A stretch of DNA of 64,000 bases from Ichthyophis bannanicus (Eukaryota > Chordata > Amphibia > Gymnophiona > Ichthyophiidae), in contig CM066035.1 in assembly GCA_033557465.1 (NCBI GenBank), forward strand, positions 910,005,309-910,069,308. The letters are read 5' to 3'. Position 1 is the first letter of the stretch, and every line of letters starts with the position of its first letter. This document shows, piece by piece, positions 9,038-18,949 of the stretch. The notes under the pieces are model-generated. The model saw nothing but the letters and a program-made list of their open reading frames with translations, did no database searches and was not told where the DNA came from. Both the position numbers and the translations under genes were made by a program.

Positions 9038-11574
9038 AAAAGGAATAATACTTTAATAGATAGACACTCTGGCCCACCGAGAAGGAACAACCCCATCAGG
9101 TTACTCACTGACCATAGACCGATGGAAGCATCTCCGTTATCTGCCATGCACTGTATGCCGCTTTTACAACCTTTGTGCATTATTCCATTTAATTATGTAT
9201 CTCAAAAACCTATCTTCATAGTTGTTCCTGCCTTCTATTGGACACTTCTCAGGAGTAGTACCGAAGTACCTACTAACTGCCCTTGAAACATCCACATCGC
9301 CCTCTAAAAGTTACCCAGCAATCAAGAGGGCCTGTTCTCACCTGTCCGCATCCAGTCATCGTGTATTAAATAAGTTTTGCATCTTAAAGATATGGACAGA
9401 CCTTGTCCCGATCCAATCCAAGTAATACTTCTCTTAAATACCGAAGAATTACATGAAAGTCACACCCCTTGATACCCTCCTATATCAGGGACAGGTAAGG
9501 GATGGACTGGGAACATTCCCTCAAACTGGACCCGGTTACGTAACCGGATCACCAGCCTTGCGCCCCACCCCCGACTCAGGCACAAGCTGTCGAAGAAGTA
9601 AAATAAAATCAATTTTATCAACTGCAACTGACCCTCCAGGGGGCGTCCTGGTTTATTCCCCGGTGTCTGCCTCCCCCTGGCATGCAAAACACCACAGGGG
9701 AGTAATCACCTGTGCACCTGCCTAAGCAACTCACACACCTAAATGCCGCTGGTTTCCATGAGTGAGAGGACTCTGGGCCTTCGATTGGGAGGTATTGAAG
9801 ATACCAGCCTGCAAGAGACTTTGTCTACCTTCTTTAATCCAGCTGAAGCGCTTCGCAACCCCGCCGTGCCTGCCTGTCCGTAGAATAGGGGCAAATAAAA
9901 GTGAACTCCTGGCGTCCAACCGGGCCGTGTGCTTGGGGCACAGAGGCTACAGACCAAGACAGCGGCAAACAGTATTAGTCCTAAATGGACAGGATTAGAT
10001 CTTCTATCTGCACTTGCAGTTAAAGACGCCCCTCTAAGGAAAGAGACCCCCTTTTTTTTTTTTTTAAATTTCCGCCAAACCAAGGTCTGGGAACCAACGC
10101 CTTCAAAATTATCAATGTAAACAGTACTCCTCCTAAGCTGAAAGAAGGCACCTAATCAATCTAATGCAAATAAATTCTTCCATACGTGACTAAAAGAAAT
10201 AAAAACGCTGTCTTAATACGCGGACTATCCGCGCCATGGTAAACGCGCGCGGGAAAAAGAACCGGTCACCTCAGCTGCCGTGTCGACAGGTAGCCGCCAA
10301 AGGCTGATCACGACAGCCGGACATTTATATCCGTCAGTGCTTCGTCAAAATATAAAACAGATTGAAGGAAGGCTTTTGTCCTTCTTATTTTATCTTATGT
10401 ACTGTAAATCTAAATGATCTTCCCGCTAAACTGAGAGGCCCGAAAATAAGCTAAGGAAAACAAAAACAATTAAAATAAAATAAGGAATACCTTCTCTCTA
10501 TATCATGGCACTTCCCAGCATGCAGAGTTTTTTTTTCATCCGGGGCAAAAGCAAAGGCAAAAAATCCAAGGACTATTCTCACAGGGAATCCCCGAACCCG
10601 AGACCCCCCCTATCGAAGCCTGTCTCTGGACCAGTACTCCTTTGTGAAGACCCCTCTGCCGTCTCCATCCCACCAGGCTCCGCTCTCTGCCCCTCAAACA
10701 GATTGGGAACCGTCTGACTACTTCCAGTCTGAGACACCTTTAAACAATAAGCTTTATGTAAAGCTAAAATTAAGTCCAGGGAAAACAAGGACGAGAGGCC
10801 TTCCTGAGCCACAGGCAAGCTCTGCTGTACTTTGTCTTCATCAGAAGCTGTTTTATTTGTTTTAGACTTTCTTTTCCTCGGCTTGTGCTGCCTCGTGGGA
10901 GGAACGGCTGCCTCACTCAAAATGGCTGCCGTTCCCGCCTTTTAATACGCGCCCTGCGGCCTATCTAAAAAGTCACCGGCCGGCGCTTTAACTTCCATTG
11001 TGGCCTTACTAACAAATGTAAAGACGCTGCTCCGCAAGGTGGCAGAGACCGCCGGCCTCCGTTACACGTGGCGAATCCCGTCAATACGGTCGCCTCCCCG
11101 CCGGAACCCGGCACACTACGGCTGCCTCAGAGCGCGCTCCTGCTACTGCTCGCACACCCGACTGCACTTTACAAACTCCCCAGCGAAAAAATAGCACCTG
11201 CGCTCAGTAACCACACTAAAGACACCCAACTGACTGCAGCACAGCGAGGCGCCGAATCCCCTCTTCTCTGCTGCTAGTGGGATATGGAGATGGCGACCCT
11301 GAACGTAAGTGGGTGGATTCTGGGGCTCCCAGGACCTTATCCCACCTCAAAATGGATGTCTCCTGGGAACAAGGCAGGCTCTGCCCCTTCCAGCTGCTCT
11401 TAATCTCGGCAGCTCAGGACCGTATTCTTTCTTTTTTTTTAACTTCAGCCAGGGAATTCACAGGAGTCACTGCCCAGCTAGAGCCAATCCTCCTAAGTAA
11501 ATCTTACTAACTATGCTCTTCCTCTCCTTTGGGTCTGTTCATGTTTGATGTTGTACCTTTGCGATTGGCTTTAT
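9038..11574. other. Unidentified DNA, probably old repeats
   Basis: The first 130 bases continue the duplicated unit that DIRS-A split. The rest has no recognisable gene, terminus or RNA. A T-rich run lies at 10,050-10,066. One minus-strand frame at 10,579-10,920 is listed separately. Confidence 0.45.
10579..10920 (-). pseudogene. Possible DIRS-like gag fragment
   Basis: A 113-codon frame whose stretch 'LFSLDLILALHKAYCLKVSQ' resembles 'EFSPEFILLMHQAFCLRRQG' in the DIRS-B gag-like ORF (about 52,740-52,800). The N-terminus is basic ('RQHKPRKRKSKTNK'). There is no RT or terminal repeat next to it. It could be the remnant of a fourth DIRS family, or a chance similarity of a short amphipathic helix. 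Confidence 0.35.
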
Positions 11575-11640
11575 TTGCTTTGCTCTATCAGAAGGGAAGC
11601 CTGGCAATCTACTTCCGGTCACACTGCCAAGAAAGTTTAA
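11575..11640 (+). repeat. SINE 3' fragment (same family as 57,533)
   Basis: 'agcctggcaatctacttccg' followed by 'ctgccaagaaag' resembles 'gcttggcaatctactttgcc' and 'aagaaaaccc' in the SINE at 57,533-57,735. Only the tail is present. Confidence 0.4.
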
Positions 11641-12362
11641 TTTTTGTCTATATATTTCTCTTTTCGTTTTGTGCTCATCGTTTATTGATGAAGGCCTAGC
11701 TGTAATGTGTGTGTGTTTGTGATGAAAGCCCCAGCTGTATTGTGTGTGTATACAACCAATGCTGGGTATTCTGTTAGTATGGAATTTCTGTTTAAGAATG
11801 TGTACCAATCTTGCTTGTTCAGTTTGCACTGTAGCAGCGAAGTGCACGCAATGAATAAATCCAGGAGTCGGTTGCAGGTTCCAAGCCAATTTATTGTGCA
11901 CAAGGCTGACAGGAAAGCATCCAAAAGTGACTGAGCAATGGAGAACAGAAACAAATTCCTTATATACAATTTTCACAGTTTGATACAGGCAAACTTTCTA
12001 TTGGTCCCAACGCCCCCTGCACCCATCCAATCGGGGACCCTCTCTGGGCCTAGCACCCTGTTCCCCCTTCTTAGGCCATTCTAACAAAGGCACAATTTTT
12101 AGACATAGATACATTTCTACTGCAAGGTCATTTTTAGCTCAGAGAATGTGAGAATGCAGAACACTGGAACATATCTATCATCAGCATGAAATAGGGTTGC
12201 CAACTGGCCGGTTTTCAGCCGGCTTGGCCGGCTGCCGGCACAGATATAGAACCGGCCCTTAAAAAGCCGGTTTTTTTGCTCTGGCCGCGAGATCGGGAGC
12301 AGCCAGAGCAAAAAACACCTTTTCTCTGCAGTGCGCGAACGCGATCGCGATCGATCCTCCTC

Positions 12363-12572
12363 CGTGCAGCCACTGCTTCTGCTTTTCACAGAGCAGCGGC
12401 TGCAATAAAGTTAATTTGAAAAGGAAGAGAAACCTGAGGAGCCCTCCCCCTCTGACATCACTTCCTTAGGGGCTGCAGAAGGACAACCGGAGGGCTCCTC
12501 AGGTTTCTCTTCCTTTTCAAATTAAGTTTATTGCAGCTGCTGCTCTGTAAAAAGCAGAAGCAGCAGCTGCAT
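12363..12572. repeat. Inverted repeat core of fold-back element copy 2
   Basis: The left arm includes 'ctgcttctgcttttcacaga' and 'aggaagagaaacctgaggag'. The right arm is the reverse complement ('ctcctcaggtttctcttcct' and 'agcagaagcagcagctgc'). Arms are about 85 bp with a spacer near 12,455-12,490. Confidence 0.88.
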
Positions 12573-12699
12573 GGGGCAAAGCAGAGGCAGCACTGAGGAG
12601 TGGGGGGAGGGTGGAAGCAGCATTAAGGGGGTGAAGCTGCACTAAGGGAGGCAAAGCTACACTAAGTGGCAGGGGGTGAAGCTGCACTAAGGGGGGTGG

Positions 12700-13100
12700 T
12701 GAAGCCGCAGTGCTGGTCGGGGGGGGGGGGAGGGAGGGAGGGAGGCCAAGGACTACAAATGGGCTTTGATGGGGGGGGGCTAGGACTACAAATGGGCTGT
12801 GATGAGAGGGGGTGGGACCTGGACTGGGAAAGGGCTATGAGGGGGGGAACATGGACTGGAAATGGGCTATGGTGCAGGGAGGGGGAACTTGGACTGGAAA
12901 TAGGCTGTGATTAGGGGGGTTAGGACTGCAAATGGGCTGTGATGGTGGAGGGGCTAGGACTGCAAATGGCCTGTGATGTGAGGGCTAGCGCTGGAAATGG
13001 GCTTATGAAGAGCTGGAATAGGACTGGAAATGGGCTGATGTGGGGCATGGGAGAATGGGACTAGAAGGGAGTGGATGCTGGGTGGGTCTAGAACTATAAG
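12700..13100 (+). repeat. G-rich minisatellite in copy 2
   Basis: Units of about 30-35 bp around 'ggactggaaatgggctgtga', with runs of 7 to 11 G between them. The orthologous array in copy 3 (39,060-39,880, opposite orientation) has many more units, so unit number changes quickly between copies. Confidence 0.85.
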
Positions 13101-13974
13101 GGAACTGATTTGGGGGGAGGACTAGAATGGATGGGGAATGAGAATGGAGAGGGAAAAAATATATTTTGTGTGGAAGAAAAGTCTACGATGGGCCGGGTAT
13201 TGGGAGAGTAAGAGGGGCTTGAGAATGGAAGGGTGAAATTTAAATGGATGATAAAGGAATAAGGAAAGAATTGGGGGAAAGAGCAAAAGGGAAACAAGCA
13301 GAAATAGAGAGAGAATGGAAAACATCTAAAAGAGAAGAAAGGACAAATGGATAGCTTGCAGAAGACACAAAGAAACCAGAAGAAAGTGACTGGAGCAATT
13401 GCAACTGAAAAATAAAATGCCCAAACAGAAGGTAGAAAAATAAATTCAAAATAAAAAGTATTAACTGGAATATGTCTGGTCTGGGAAGTGTCTATTGCTA
13501 ACATCTTTGCGTTTTTGTTTAGTGCAAGAGGAAATTACTTTATAGTTTTATTTCTCCAGTGTTGTACATTTCATGTTTGGCTTTTGGGGTTCCCAGTTTA
13601 ATTATTATCTGACCAAGGAAGTTAGCCTACACGTATCCTCGGTAATTTTTGTGGGTGGGGCTGGGGGCGGGGCAGGGGTGGGACTAGGGGCGGAGAATGG
13701 GTGGAGCATGGCGAGCCACAGGTGTCGGGTTTTTCTAGGTGAAAAAGTTGGCAACCCTAGCATGAAATAATTTAATAAAGGATTCATACAGACTTATCAA
13801 AAGCAGTTTAAAGCAGTTTAAGGCAGATGCTCAGACTTTCACTGACTTTGGTTCAGCACTACTAGTATCAGGTGGGGGTAGGGACTCAGGCCTAGCTTAC
13901 AGGCCTCCCATACATTCACAGACTATTTTGCAGGCCTTAGCCTGCCACAGCACATTGCCCTCTGCAATTATTTT

Positions 13975-14085
13975 TTGGCAGGGCAGAACAGGGGACAGGG
14001 CAAGGGCAGAATAGGGCTGGGCATGGGCAAAGAATGGCTAGCCATAGGTGGCTGGTTTTTCTCTTTCAGAAAGTTGGCAACCCTA
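13975..14085 (+). mobile_element. Fold-back hAT-like right-end remnant
   Basis: It ends in 'aagttggcaacccta' and carries 'gggcagaatagggctgggc' and 'ggtggctggtttttc', as at the right end of copy 2. No left end is visible. A separate, older insertion. Confidence 0.6.
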
Positions 14086-14409
14086 ACCGTAACAGGGTTC
14101 TCCACAGATAGCTGGGAAATGAAGCCAAATTTTTCTTTCCACCTCCCCTCAAAGAAAAATTAAGAGCCACAACCAATATCAATGATGAGATCAGGACAAT
14201 TCTTAGCTATGTATGAACTATCATGTAGTTGGCAGAGCAGAAATAGGGAAGCAGGCAAACTGAAGTGAAAAGACTTCACTCAGCGTGGGGGGATTCGGGC
14301 GCACTGGCTCCATCCAGACTCACCAAAAAGTGTGGCTGTATTTACCTGCTGTCTAAGGAGAACTCCTATTACAAGTAGGCAACTTTGCAATTACCTGAAG
14401 CCATTCAAC

Positions 14410-14621
14410 TGTGGTAGGCTATGGCCTATATAATAGCCTGTACATGTATGAGCCTGCAAGCTAGGCCGGAGTCCCCACCCCCACTGCTAGAAATAGTAAT
14501 GCTGAGAAAGACCAAAGTCAGTGAAGGCTGAGGATCTGCCTTAAACCGCTCTAAACTGTTTTTGATAAGTTTGTATTAATCCTTTATTCCATGCTTTTAT
14601 GCTGATGCAATGACCTTGTAG
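14410..14621 (+). repeat. 5' LTR-B of ERV-B, first 212 bases
   Basis: Nearly the same as 30,806-30,842 joined to 40,494-40,670, ending '...atgaccttgtag' where ERV-A1 was inserted. The rest of this LTR is missing. Confidence 0.9.
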
Positions 14622-15264
14622 TGTGGTAGGCGAAGGCCTATGATCCATGGTGTCTGAAATAAGCAGACAGGCCTAAGCAGCTTGACCTGTAAATGAAGCC
14701 TGTGGAGAGGCCCAAAGGAATTACACACTCCCCTAAATGCTGCTACCATAGAATCGAAACCTAACTAAGCACAATTAAGTATAGCTAAGCAGAATCGAAA
14801 CTTAGAAAATATAGAAAAACAAGTTTAATTGGTAATGATAAGAGAGTGAAGCTTCTATGGAATTGATTAACTCTGCTGAAAGAAAAGTTACAGTGCCCTG
14901 CTTTCCCACATGTTTTAGTTAGCCAGTGACCTTGGAGGTAAAATGTATCAAGAGCCCAAGAAATGACCATTGTAATGAGGACTGTAAGGGGGGTAAGCAG
15001 GTGCTAAGCCCAGACCAAGGTCCTCATTGGAGCTACGTAATGGTACCGGGACCAATAGATGGGGTGAAAGGGGTTACCGGGACCAATGAGAAGTTTGCCT
15101 ATGTCCAGAATGGGAAAGAACAGTATAAAAGTTGATGTTTTACTAACAGCCGGGGCTCAGCCATTTTGAATGTGATTCTGCTTGAGTCTTGTGCACAAAT
15201 AAATGATTTGGACCTTCTAAACAGACTCCTGGTATTATTGGTTTGTTTGCGCTCTGCTGCTACA
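14622..15264 (+). repeat. 5' LTR of ERV-A1 (LTR-A family)
   Basis: Runs from TGTGGTAGGC to CTGCTACA. It contains 'cagtataaaagttg' (TATA box near 15,121) and 'gcacaaataaatga' (polyadenylation signal near 15,194). It is about 90 percent or more like the two LTRs of ERV-A2 by eye. The 3' partner LTR of this provirus is not in the window. Confidence 0.92.
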
Positions 15265-15270
15265 TATTCT

Positions 15271-15288
15271 TGGTGCGTTGGCCGGGAA
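15271..15288 (+). promoter_or_regulatory. Primer-binding site, tRNA-Gly type (ERV-A1)
   Basis: TGGTGCGTTGGCCGGGAA lies 6 bases after the LTR. It is complementary to the 3' end of vertebrate tRNA-Gly(GCC) with one mismatch. The tRNA would prime minus-strand DNA synthesis. Confidence 0.85.
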
Positions 15289-16111
15289 CGTGTGGTCAGT
15301 CAGAGGGTATATAATCTGATATACCACGACTTTCCGCCTCTATAGGTTTGGTCCTGCCGGGATCGTGCCCTCCCAATGTGGGCTCGCTCCCAGGCGCCAC
15401 CGGTCCCTTGCATCGGAGGGAGCTGGCCAGGCCTCGGCGGGTGCCGAGCCCGGATGGAACCAACACCTCGAACCCGTGAGGGGAGTCCGAGGTCCAACTC
15501 ATGCGCTTGCCCGGGAGTGGGGACCGGATCCGGTGAGTATAGTTTTCTTGGTATGTCTAGACAGATGAGTCATATCTGCAGCTTGGAACTTGTAAACTTG
15601 TAATTTGAAAGGCCTTAAAACTTTGGAATTTTGGTAAGAGAGCATGATCACCTCTCGAAGGTGGTCCAATTAACCTTGCATAGTGTATGCGCGAGGTGAA
15701 CCCACTGCCTTTTTGGAATTTGGAATTTGAATTTGCATTTGGAAAGAGAGCTCTCAAGGCGGTCCGAGTAACCCTGCATGGTGTATGCGCAGGGCGAAAC
15801 CACCGTCTTTTTGATTTTGAATTTGATAGCCTAGTCAGAAGAGACAGGACTGGGTTTTTGGGATACGTTGCTAGCATGATTGTGTGAATGAAGTGTGATT
15901 GAGAGGTCTTGCAACATAGACCAAGCGAAGGCGGACTCCTAAGTAGCGCATTTCCTGGCCGGGCGACCGCGTCCAGGTCGCAAAAAGGAGGAAGCGACTG
16001 TCGTCTTGTCTTGTTTTGTGTTCCCCTGAATGTTTCTAGGACCGTGAGGACCCCTCACCCGCGGTCCGCCCTCCTTTTCCCTTCTGTTTGTTGTTGCGCG
16101 CACACATCGAT
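15289..16111 (+). other. ERV-A1 leader with splice donor and duplicated motif
   Basis: Untranslated leader between primer site and gag start. A consensus donor (CCG then GTGAGTATAG) lies at 15,530-15,542 and is kept in ERV-A2 at about 31,738. Downstream an approximately 105-base unit containing 'tgcatagtgtatgcgcgagg' is present twice (about 15,640-15,725 and 15,745-15,835). The ERV-A2 leader has it once. This is where packaging signals usually lie. Confidence 0.7.
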
Positions 16112-16225
16112 ATGGGAGGGGCGGGGTCTACCAGGCACACTCCGTTAGATTGTATGGTTAAATATTTTGCAAATAATAGTAGTTACTGTGATTCTTCCAT
16201 AGAAGCTTTTCTTGTATCAAATTGA
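16112..16225 (+). pseudogene. ERV-A1 gag start (matrix N-terminus remnant)
   Basis: A 37-codon frame starting Met-Gly-Gly, where the second-position glycine is the usual myristoylation site of retroviral matrix. 'HTPLDCMVKYFAN' follows, resembling the start of gammaretroviral matrix. It stops at a TGA where the sequence passes into Penelope-derived DNA. Position after the leader and the Met-Gly start support the call. The remnant is too short to function. Confidence 0.6.
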
Positions 16226-16480
16226 ACTCTTGGCTAATGAGGTCTCAGATACTATAGGTTGCCACTGTTTCATGGAACTTCAGTGGACTAATACCTAAAA
16301 ATACATCAATGACCTCTGTCTTAAACATCTAGCCATATGAGTCTCCTTCTAATACGGTATTCGTTGATGTGAATTTTTTCTACATTAATTTTTAAACAAT
16401 TATATAACTTAATAATAAATAGTAAACCAGTGCTTAGCTTTACGATGGAGTTCCCGACACTGATTCACGCGCTATAAGGT

Positions 16481-16505
16481 GCGTTTCTCCTATTGGTTTC
16501 TTCAG
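16481..16505 (-). ncRNA. Candidate hammerhead-like core, Penelope element 1 3' UTR
   Basis: On the minus strand the order is CTGAAGA, a short CC/GG stem, then GAAAC, as in a hammerhead ribozyme core. Hammerheads are known in Penelope-like elements. The flanking stems were not proven, so this is a lead only. Confidence 0.3.
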
Positions 16506-16788
16506 GGGAAAATATTCACATCGTAGCTGTAAGGAGAAGTGGGTTCTTCAGTACATGCTTCTGATATTACCATTTTTATAAACATTTTAATAAACCATTG
16601 TATTAACATGTTTACCGATCCTCCTACCTTTTGCTGCACCAGCCTGGTTCAATAGAACTTTATCAATGGTGTGCTCTACTAACAAAAACGCCGCGCATGC
16701 GGACAAGTAAAATAGGCTTTCTTAATTGGTGGCACTTAAAACAGGTGTTGTCCCTTAGTTAGAAAAATGAACTAAAGATTTAATTTTA

Positions 16789-17946
16789 TCATATACATAA
16801 TTCCCATTCGATTCGGGAATTAAGTCCCTGAGGTATTATTGAATCAAGAGTATGGATCCAACGTTGTTCACGGTATAGTAGCGTGTGATCTATTGATTTT
16901 CCCCGGATTGGAGATAGAACTTGTTCAATGACAAAACATCTTAATTCGGAGAAGGCATGTTGTAAATTTAAACAATGATCAACAATCGGAGCTTCTCGTC
17001 TTTGACATTTTAGTTTACTTCTATGCTCATTGATTCTCACCTGCAGGGAACGAGTGGTTTTCCCGACATATAGAAGGTCACAAGGACAACGGAGTGCATA
17101 AATGACTTGTATAGACTTACAGTTAGTGGTACTTCGTAATCGATAACAAGTGTTATGATACTGAAAATCCTGTATTTCCAAAGTAATCGGACAGATATTG
17201 CAAGTTCCACAGCGTGTATGGCCTTCAATCGTTGCGGGTGTAGAGACTGGGAGAGGACGTAAGACTGCAGGGCTAAGCAGCTCTTTAAAAATTTTTTGCC
17301 TCTGCCAGACACATCTCACTGTATAGTCAGCTAGTTCTGGAATGGTTTGTAAGACATTAACATGTCGTTTTATACTCCGTTGTAAAGAATAGCTGAACGG
17401 TGAGAATGCTGTAAGAAGATTGATATGTAGCTGAGGAGTGATACTTCTTGTACTTGGAGGATTAATGAGTAAATCTCGATTGAGATATTTCACTCTTTTA
17501 TAGGCTTGATGTATTACTTTAGGGGGATATCCCCTTTGCAAAAAATTGTCACGTAAAGTAGATGACTGTCTCTTAAACTCACATAAATTGGTGCAATTTC
17601 TACGGTATCGAATAAATTGGGAAACCGGTAAACTATTCTTTAACTGTAAAGGGTGTGCGCTACCATAATGCAAAAGAGTGTTGCGATCAGTCAATTTGCG
17701 ATGTGTAGAAGTGTTCCATCCGGTTGGAGTCTTGCTCACCACAACATCCAAAAAAGTTATATGCTCAAGATGGTAATTTAAAGAAAATTTAATTTGATCG
17801 TCCCGGGTATTCAACCATTGGAAAAACTCTAGTAAAGCTCCTGTTGATCCTTGCCATATAACAAACACGTCATCCACATATCTTCTCCATATTTTAAGAG
17901 ATTCAGAATACGGGGACAGAGTAATCCAGTCATGTTCATCTTTCAA
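16789..17946 (-). CDS. Penelope RT C-terminus and GIY-YIG endonuclease
   Basis: The product would copy element RNA at a nick made by its own endonuclease. The 385-codon frame begins inside the RT palm: 'RRYVDDVFVIWQGS' at about residues 22-35 holds the catalytic YVDD. 'HITFLDVVV' and the Penelope thumb follow. Near residues 285-310, 'VIYALRCPCDLLYVGKTTRS' is the GIY-YIG nuclease core and 'VRINEHRSKLKC' the next helix, with upstream 'CGTCNICP' cysteines typical of Penelope. It ends 'LNSRIEWELCI'. The first codon shown is TTG, and the frame is open further upstream to the inversion junction near 17,968, so it is a 5'-truncated but otherwise unbroken reading frame. Confidence 0.9.
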   Translation of the reverse strand: MKDEHDWITLSPYSESLKIWRRYVDDVFVIWQGSTGALLEFFQWLNTRDDQIKFSLNYHLEHITFLDVVVSKTPTGWNTSTHRKLTDRNTLLHYGSAHPLQLKNSLPVSQFIRYRRNCTNLCEFKRQSSTLRDNFLQRGYPPKVIHQAYKRVKYLNRDLLINPPSTRSITPQLHINLLTAFSPFSYSLQRSIKRHVNVLQTIPELADYTVRCVWQRQKIFKELLSPAVLRPLPVSTPATIEGHTRCGTCNICPITLEIQDFQYHNTCYRLRSTTNCKSIQVIYALRCPCDLLYVGKTTRSLQVRINEHRSKLKCQRREAPIVDHCLNLQHAFSELRCFVIEQVLSPIRGKSIDHTLLYREQRWIHTLDSIIPQGLNSRIEWELCI

Positions 17947-18010
17947 CTCTGTGATAGAATAACCACACCAACAATTGTTAACTACATTACCGATTGGTTA
18001 TTGGAAGACA

Positions 18011-18748
18011 ATGGATACATTCAGTTTTACTGAGGAATTTATATCTTCAACATGTAAAGAACCGACTCCTTTTGCCTTTTCGGATGATCAAAATAATGCT
18101 GCAGACCATCTGAATTGGGACGACTTATTAAGGTTGCAAAAACGCAGGGTGCGGATAGAATTACATAGGTTATCCCTCATTGAATATGTACAACGTCGGC
18201 ATATCCCAAGAGGGCTACGTGTCTATAAAGAGCCTAGAATGTTTTCAACAGACACATCATTTGTGGAAAAATGGAATCAGATCCTTAACAAATGTTCCAT
18301 TGATTTGATGGTCCTTATTATTGAGACAACGAAAAAAGAAATGGATGCTCTTACATTAGGGATTGATGAATTGACCACTCAATTGAAAACCACAGTTTCT
18401 GGTGACGTGGCGACCACTAAGTTTGAAAATATCACCTCGGAGGTTCAAATGGTGAAGGATGAAGTTATGAAAATCAAACTTAAGAAATTGCGTCGAGATT
18501 ACGACGATTATACCAAGGGGTATGTCTACCCCTGGATGAACCTTAAACGTAAAGAAAGACCACGAAGAAAACAAGTTAGTTTCGACACTACATCAGAAGA
18601 TACTGATTCCACAGATTCTGGAGGACGCTCACATAAAGGAGCTTTTTTAGACGAAACAGAGAATGAGGACAAAAAGAAAAAGAAACCTCCTCCAAGAGAA
18701 AAGATTCAATCCAGGGAACCATCCAAACGACGCAATCAGATTCATTAG
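18011..18748 (+). CDS. Penelope-like ORF1 (coiled-coil protein)
   Basis: A 245-codon protein starting MDTFSFTEEF. The start is chosen because the inversion junction lies just upstream. A charged region 'LRLQKRRVRIELHRLSLIEY' is followed by 'RRHIPRGLRVYKEPRMF' and 'KWNQILNKCSIDLMVLIIET', then a heptad-like helix (about residues 110-165) and a very basic, Ser/Asp/Lys-rich tail. I associate this arrangement with the ORF upstream of RT in vertebrate Penelope-like elements, from general familiarity. Its role is probably RNA binding or multimerisation. About 50 bases later a second frame ('LSQEQMALLNKGLSFVPNLY') starts, matching the expected N-terminus of the RT protein before it breaks off near 18,950. 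Confidence 0.72.
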   Translation: MDTFSFTEEFISSTCKEPTPFAFSDDQNNAADHLNWDDLLRLQKRRVRIELHRLSLIEYVQRRHIPRGLRVYKEPRMFSTDTSFVEKWNQILNKCSIDLMVLIIETTKKEMDALTLGIDELTTQLKTTVSGDVATTKFENITSEVQMVKDEVMKIKLKKLRRDYDDYTKGYVYPWMNLKRKERPRRKQVSFDTTSEDTDSTDSGGRSHKGAFLDETENEDKKKKKPPPREKIQSREPSKRRNQIH

Positions 18749-18949
18749 TAATTAATATTTCAGGGATTACCTTATCACAGGAGCAAATGGCACTCTTAAA
18801 CAAAGGGTTATCCTTCGTTCCAAATCTATATTTTGACACTTTTCAATTTCATATAGATATCGAACATTTTATTCGAAAATTACATTTAAAGATTTATTTT
18901 GGTTCACAAGCAGAAATAGTAAATGAGCAACTTGTTTGGAATAGCCAGC

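Larger units (their letters stand above)
12192..13759 (+). mobile_element. Fold-back hAT-like element, copy 2, with 8-bp target duplication
   Basis: Inverted termini TAGGGTTGCCAAC and GTTGGCAACCCTA are flanked by an 8-bp direct repeat, GCATGAAA (12,184-12,191 and 13,760-13,767). That length and these ends are typical of the hAT superfamily. The 1,568-bp body has no transposase. It holds a 'gctctggcc' segment with its inverted partner near 12,270-12,310, a long hairpin (12,363-12,572) and a G-rich minisatellite (about 12,660-13,100). It lies inside the solo LTR-B, so it is younger than that LTR. Confidence 0.93.
11830..13949 (-). mobile_element. Solo LTR, LTR-B family, with 4-bp target duplication GCAC
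   Basis: On the minus strand it runs from TGTGGCAGGC to CTGCTACA and aligns along its length with the split LTR-B of the ERV-B provirus (30,806-30,842 plus 40,494-41,311). Shared landmarks are 'gtatataagg' (TATA box), 'gcacaataaattgg' (polyadenylation signal) and 'gtgcagggggcgttgggacc'. GCAC flanks it on both sides (11,826-11,829 and 13,950-13,953). It is interrupted by the hAT-like element at 12,192-13,759. Without that, the LTR is about 544 bp. It was left behind by recombination between the two LTRs of a lost provirus. Confidence 0.92.

Noticed and set aside
13094..13504. Hydrophobic frame of about 136 codons, also in copy 3 (38,571-38,963)
   Set aside because: It occurs in both hAT copies because the DNA is shared. 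It is low-complexity Phe/Ser/Leu translation of a purine-rich strand, and the reading frames differ in the second half.
15296..15603. Short frames in the ERV leader on both strands
   Set aside because: They overlap one another around the splice donor and are not conserved as protein between ERV-A1 and ERV-A2.
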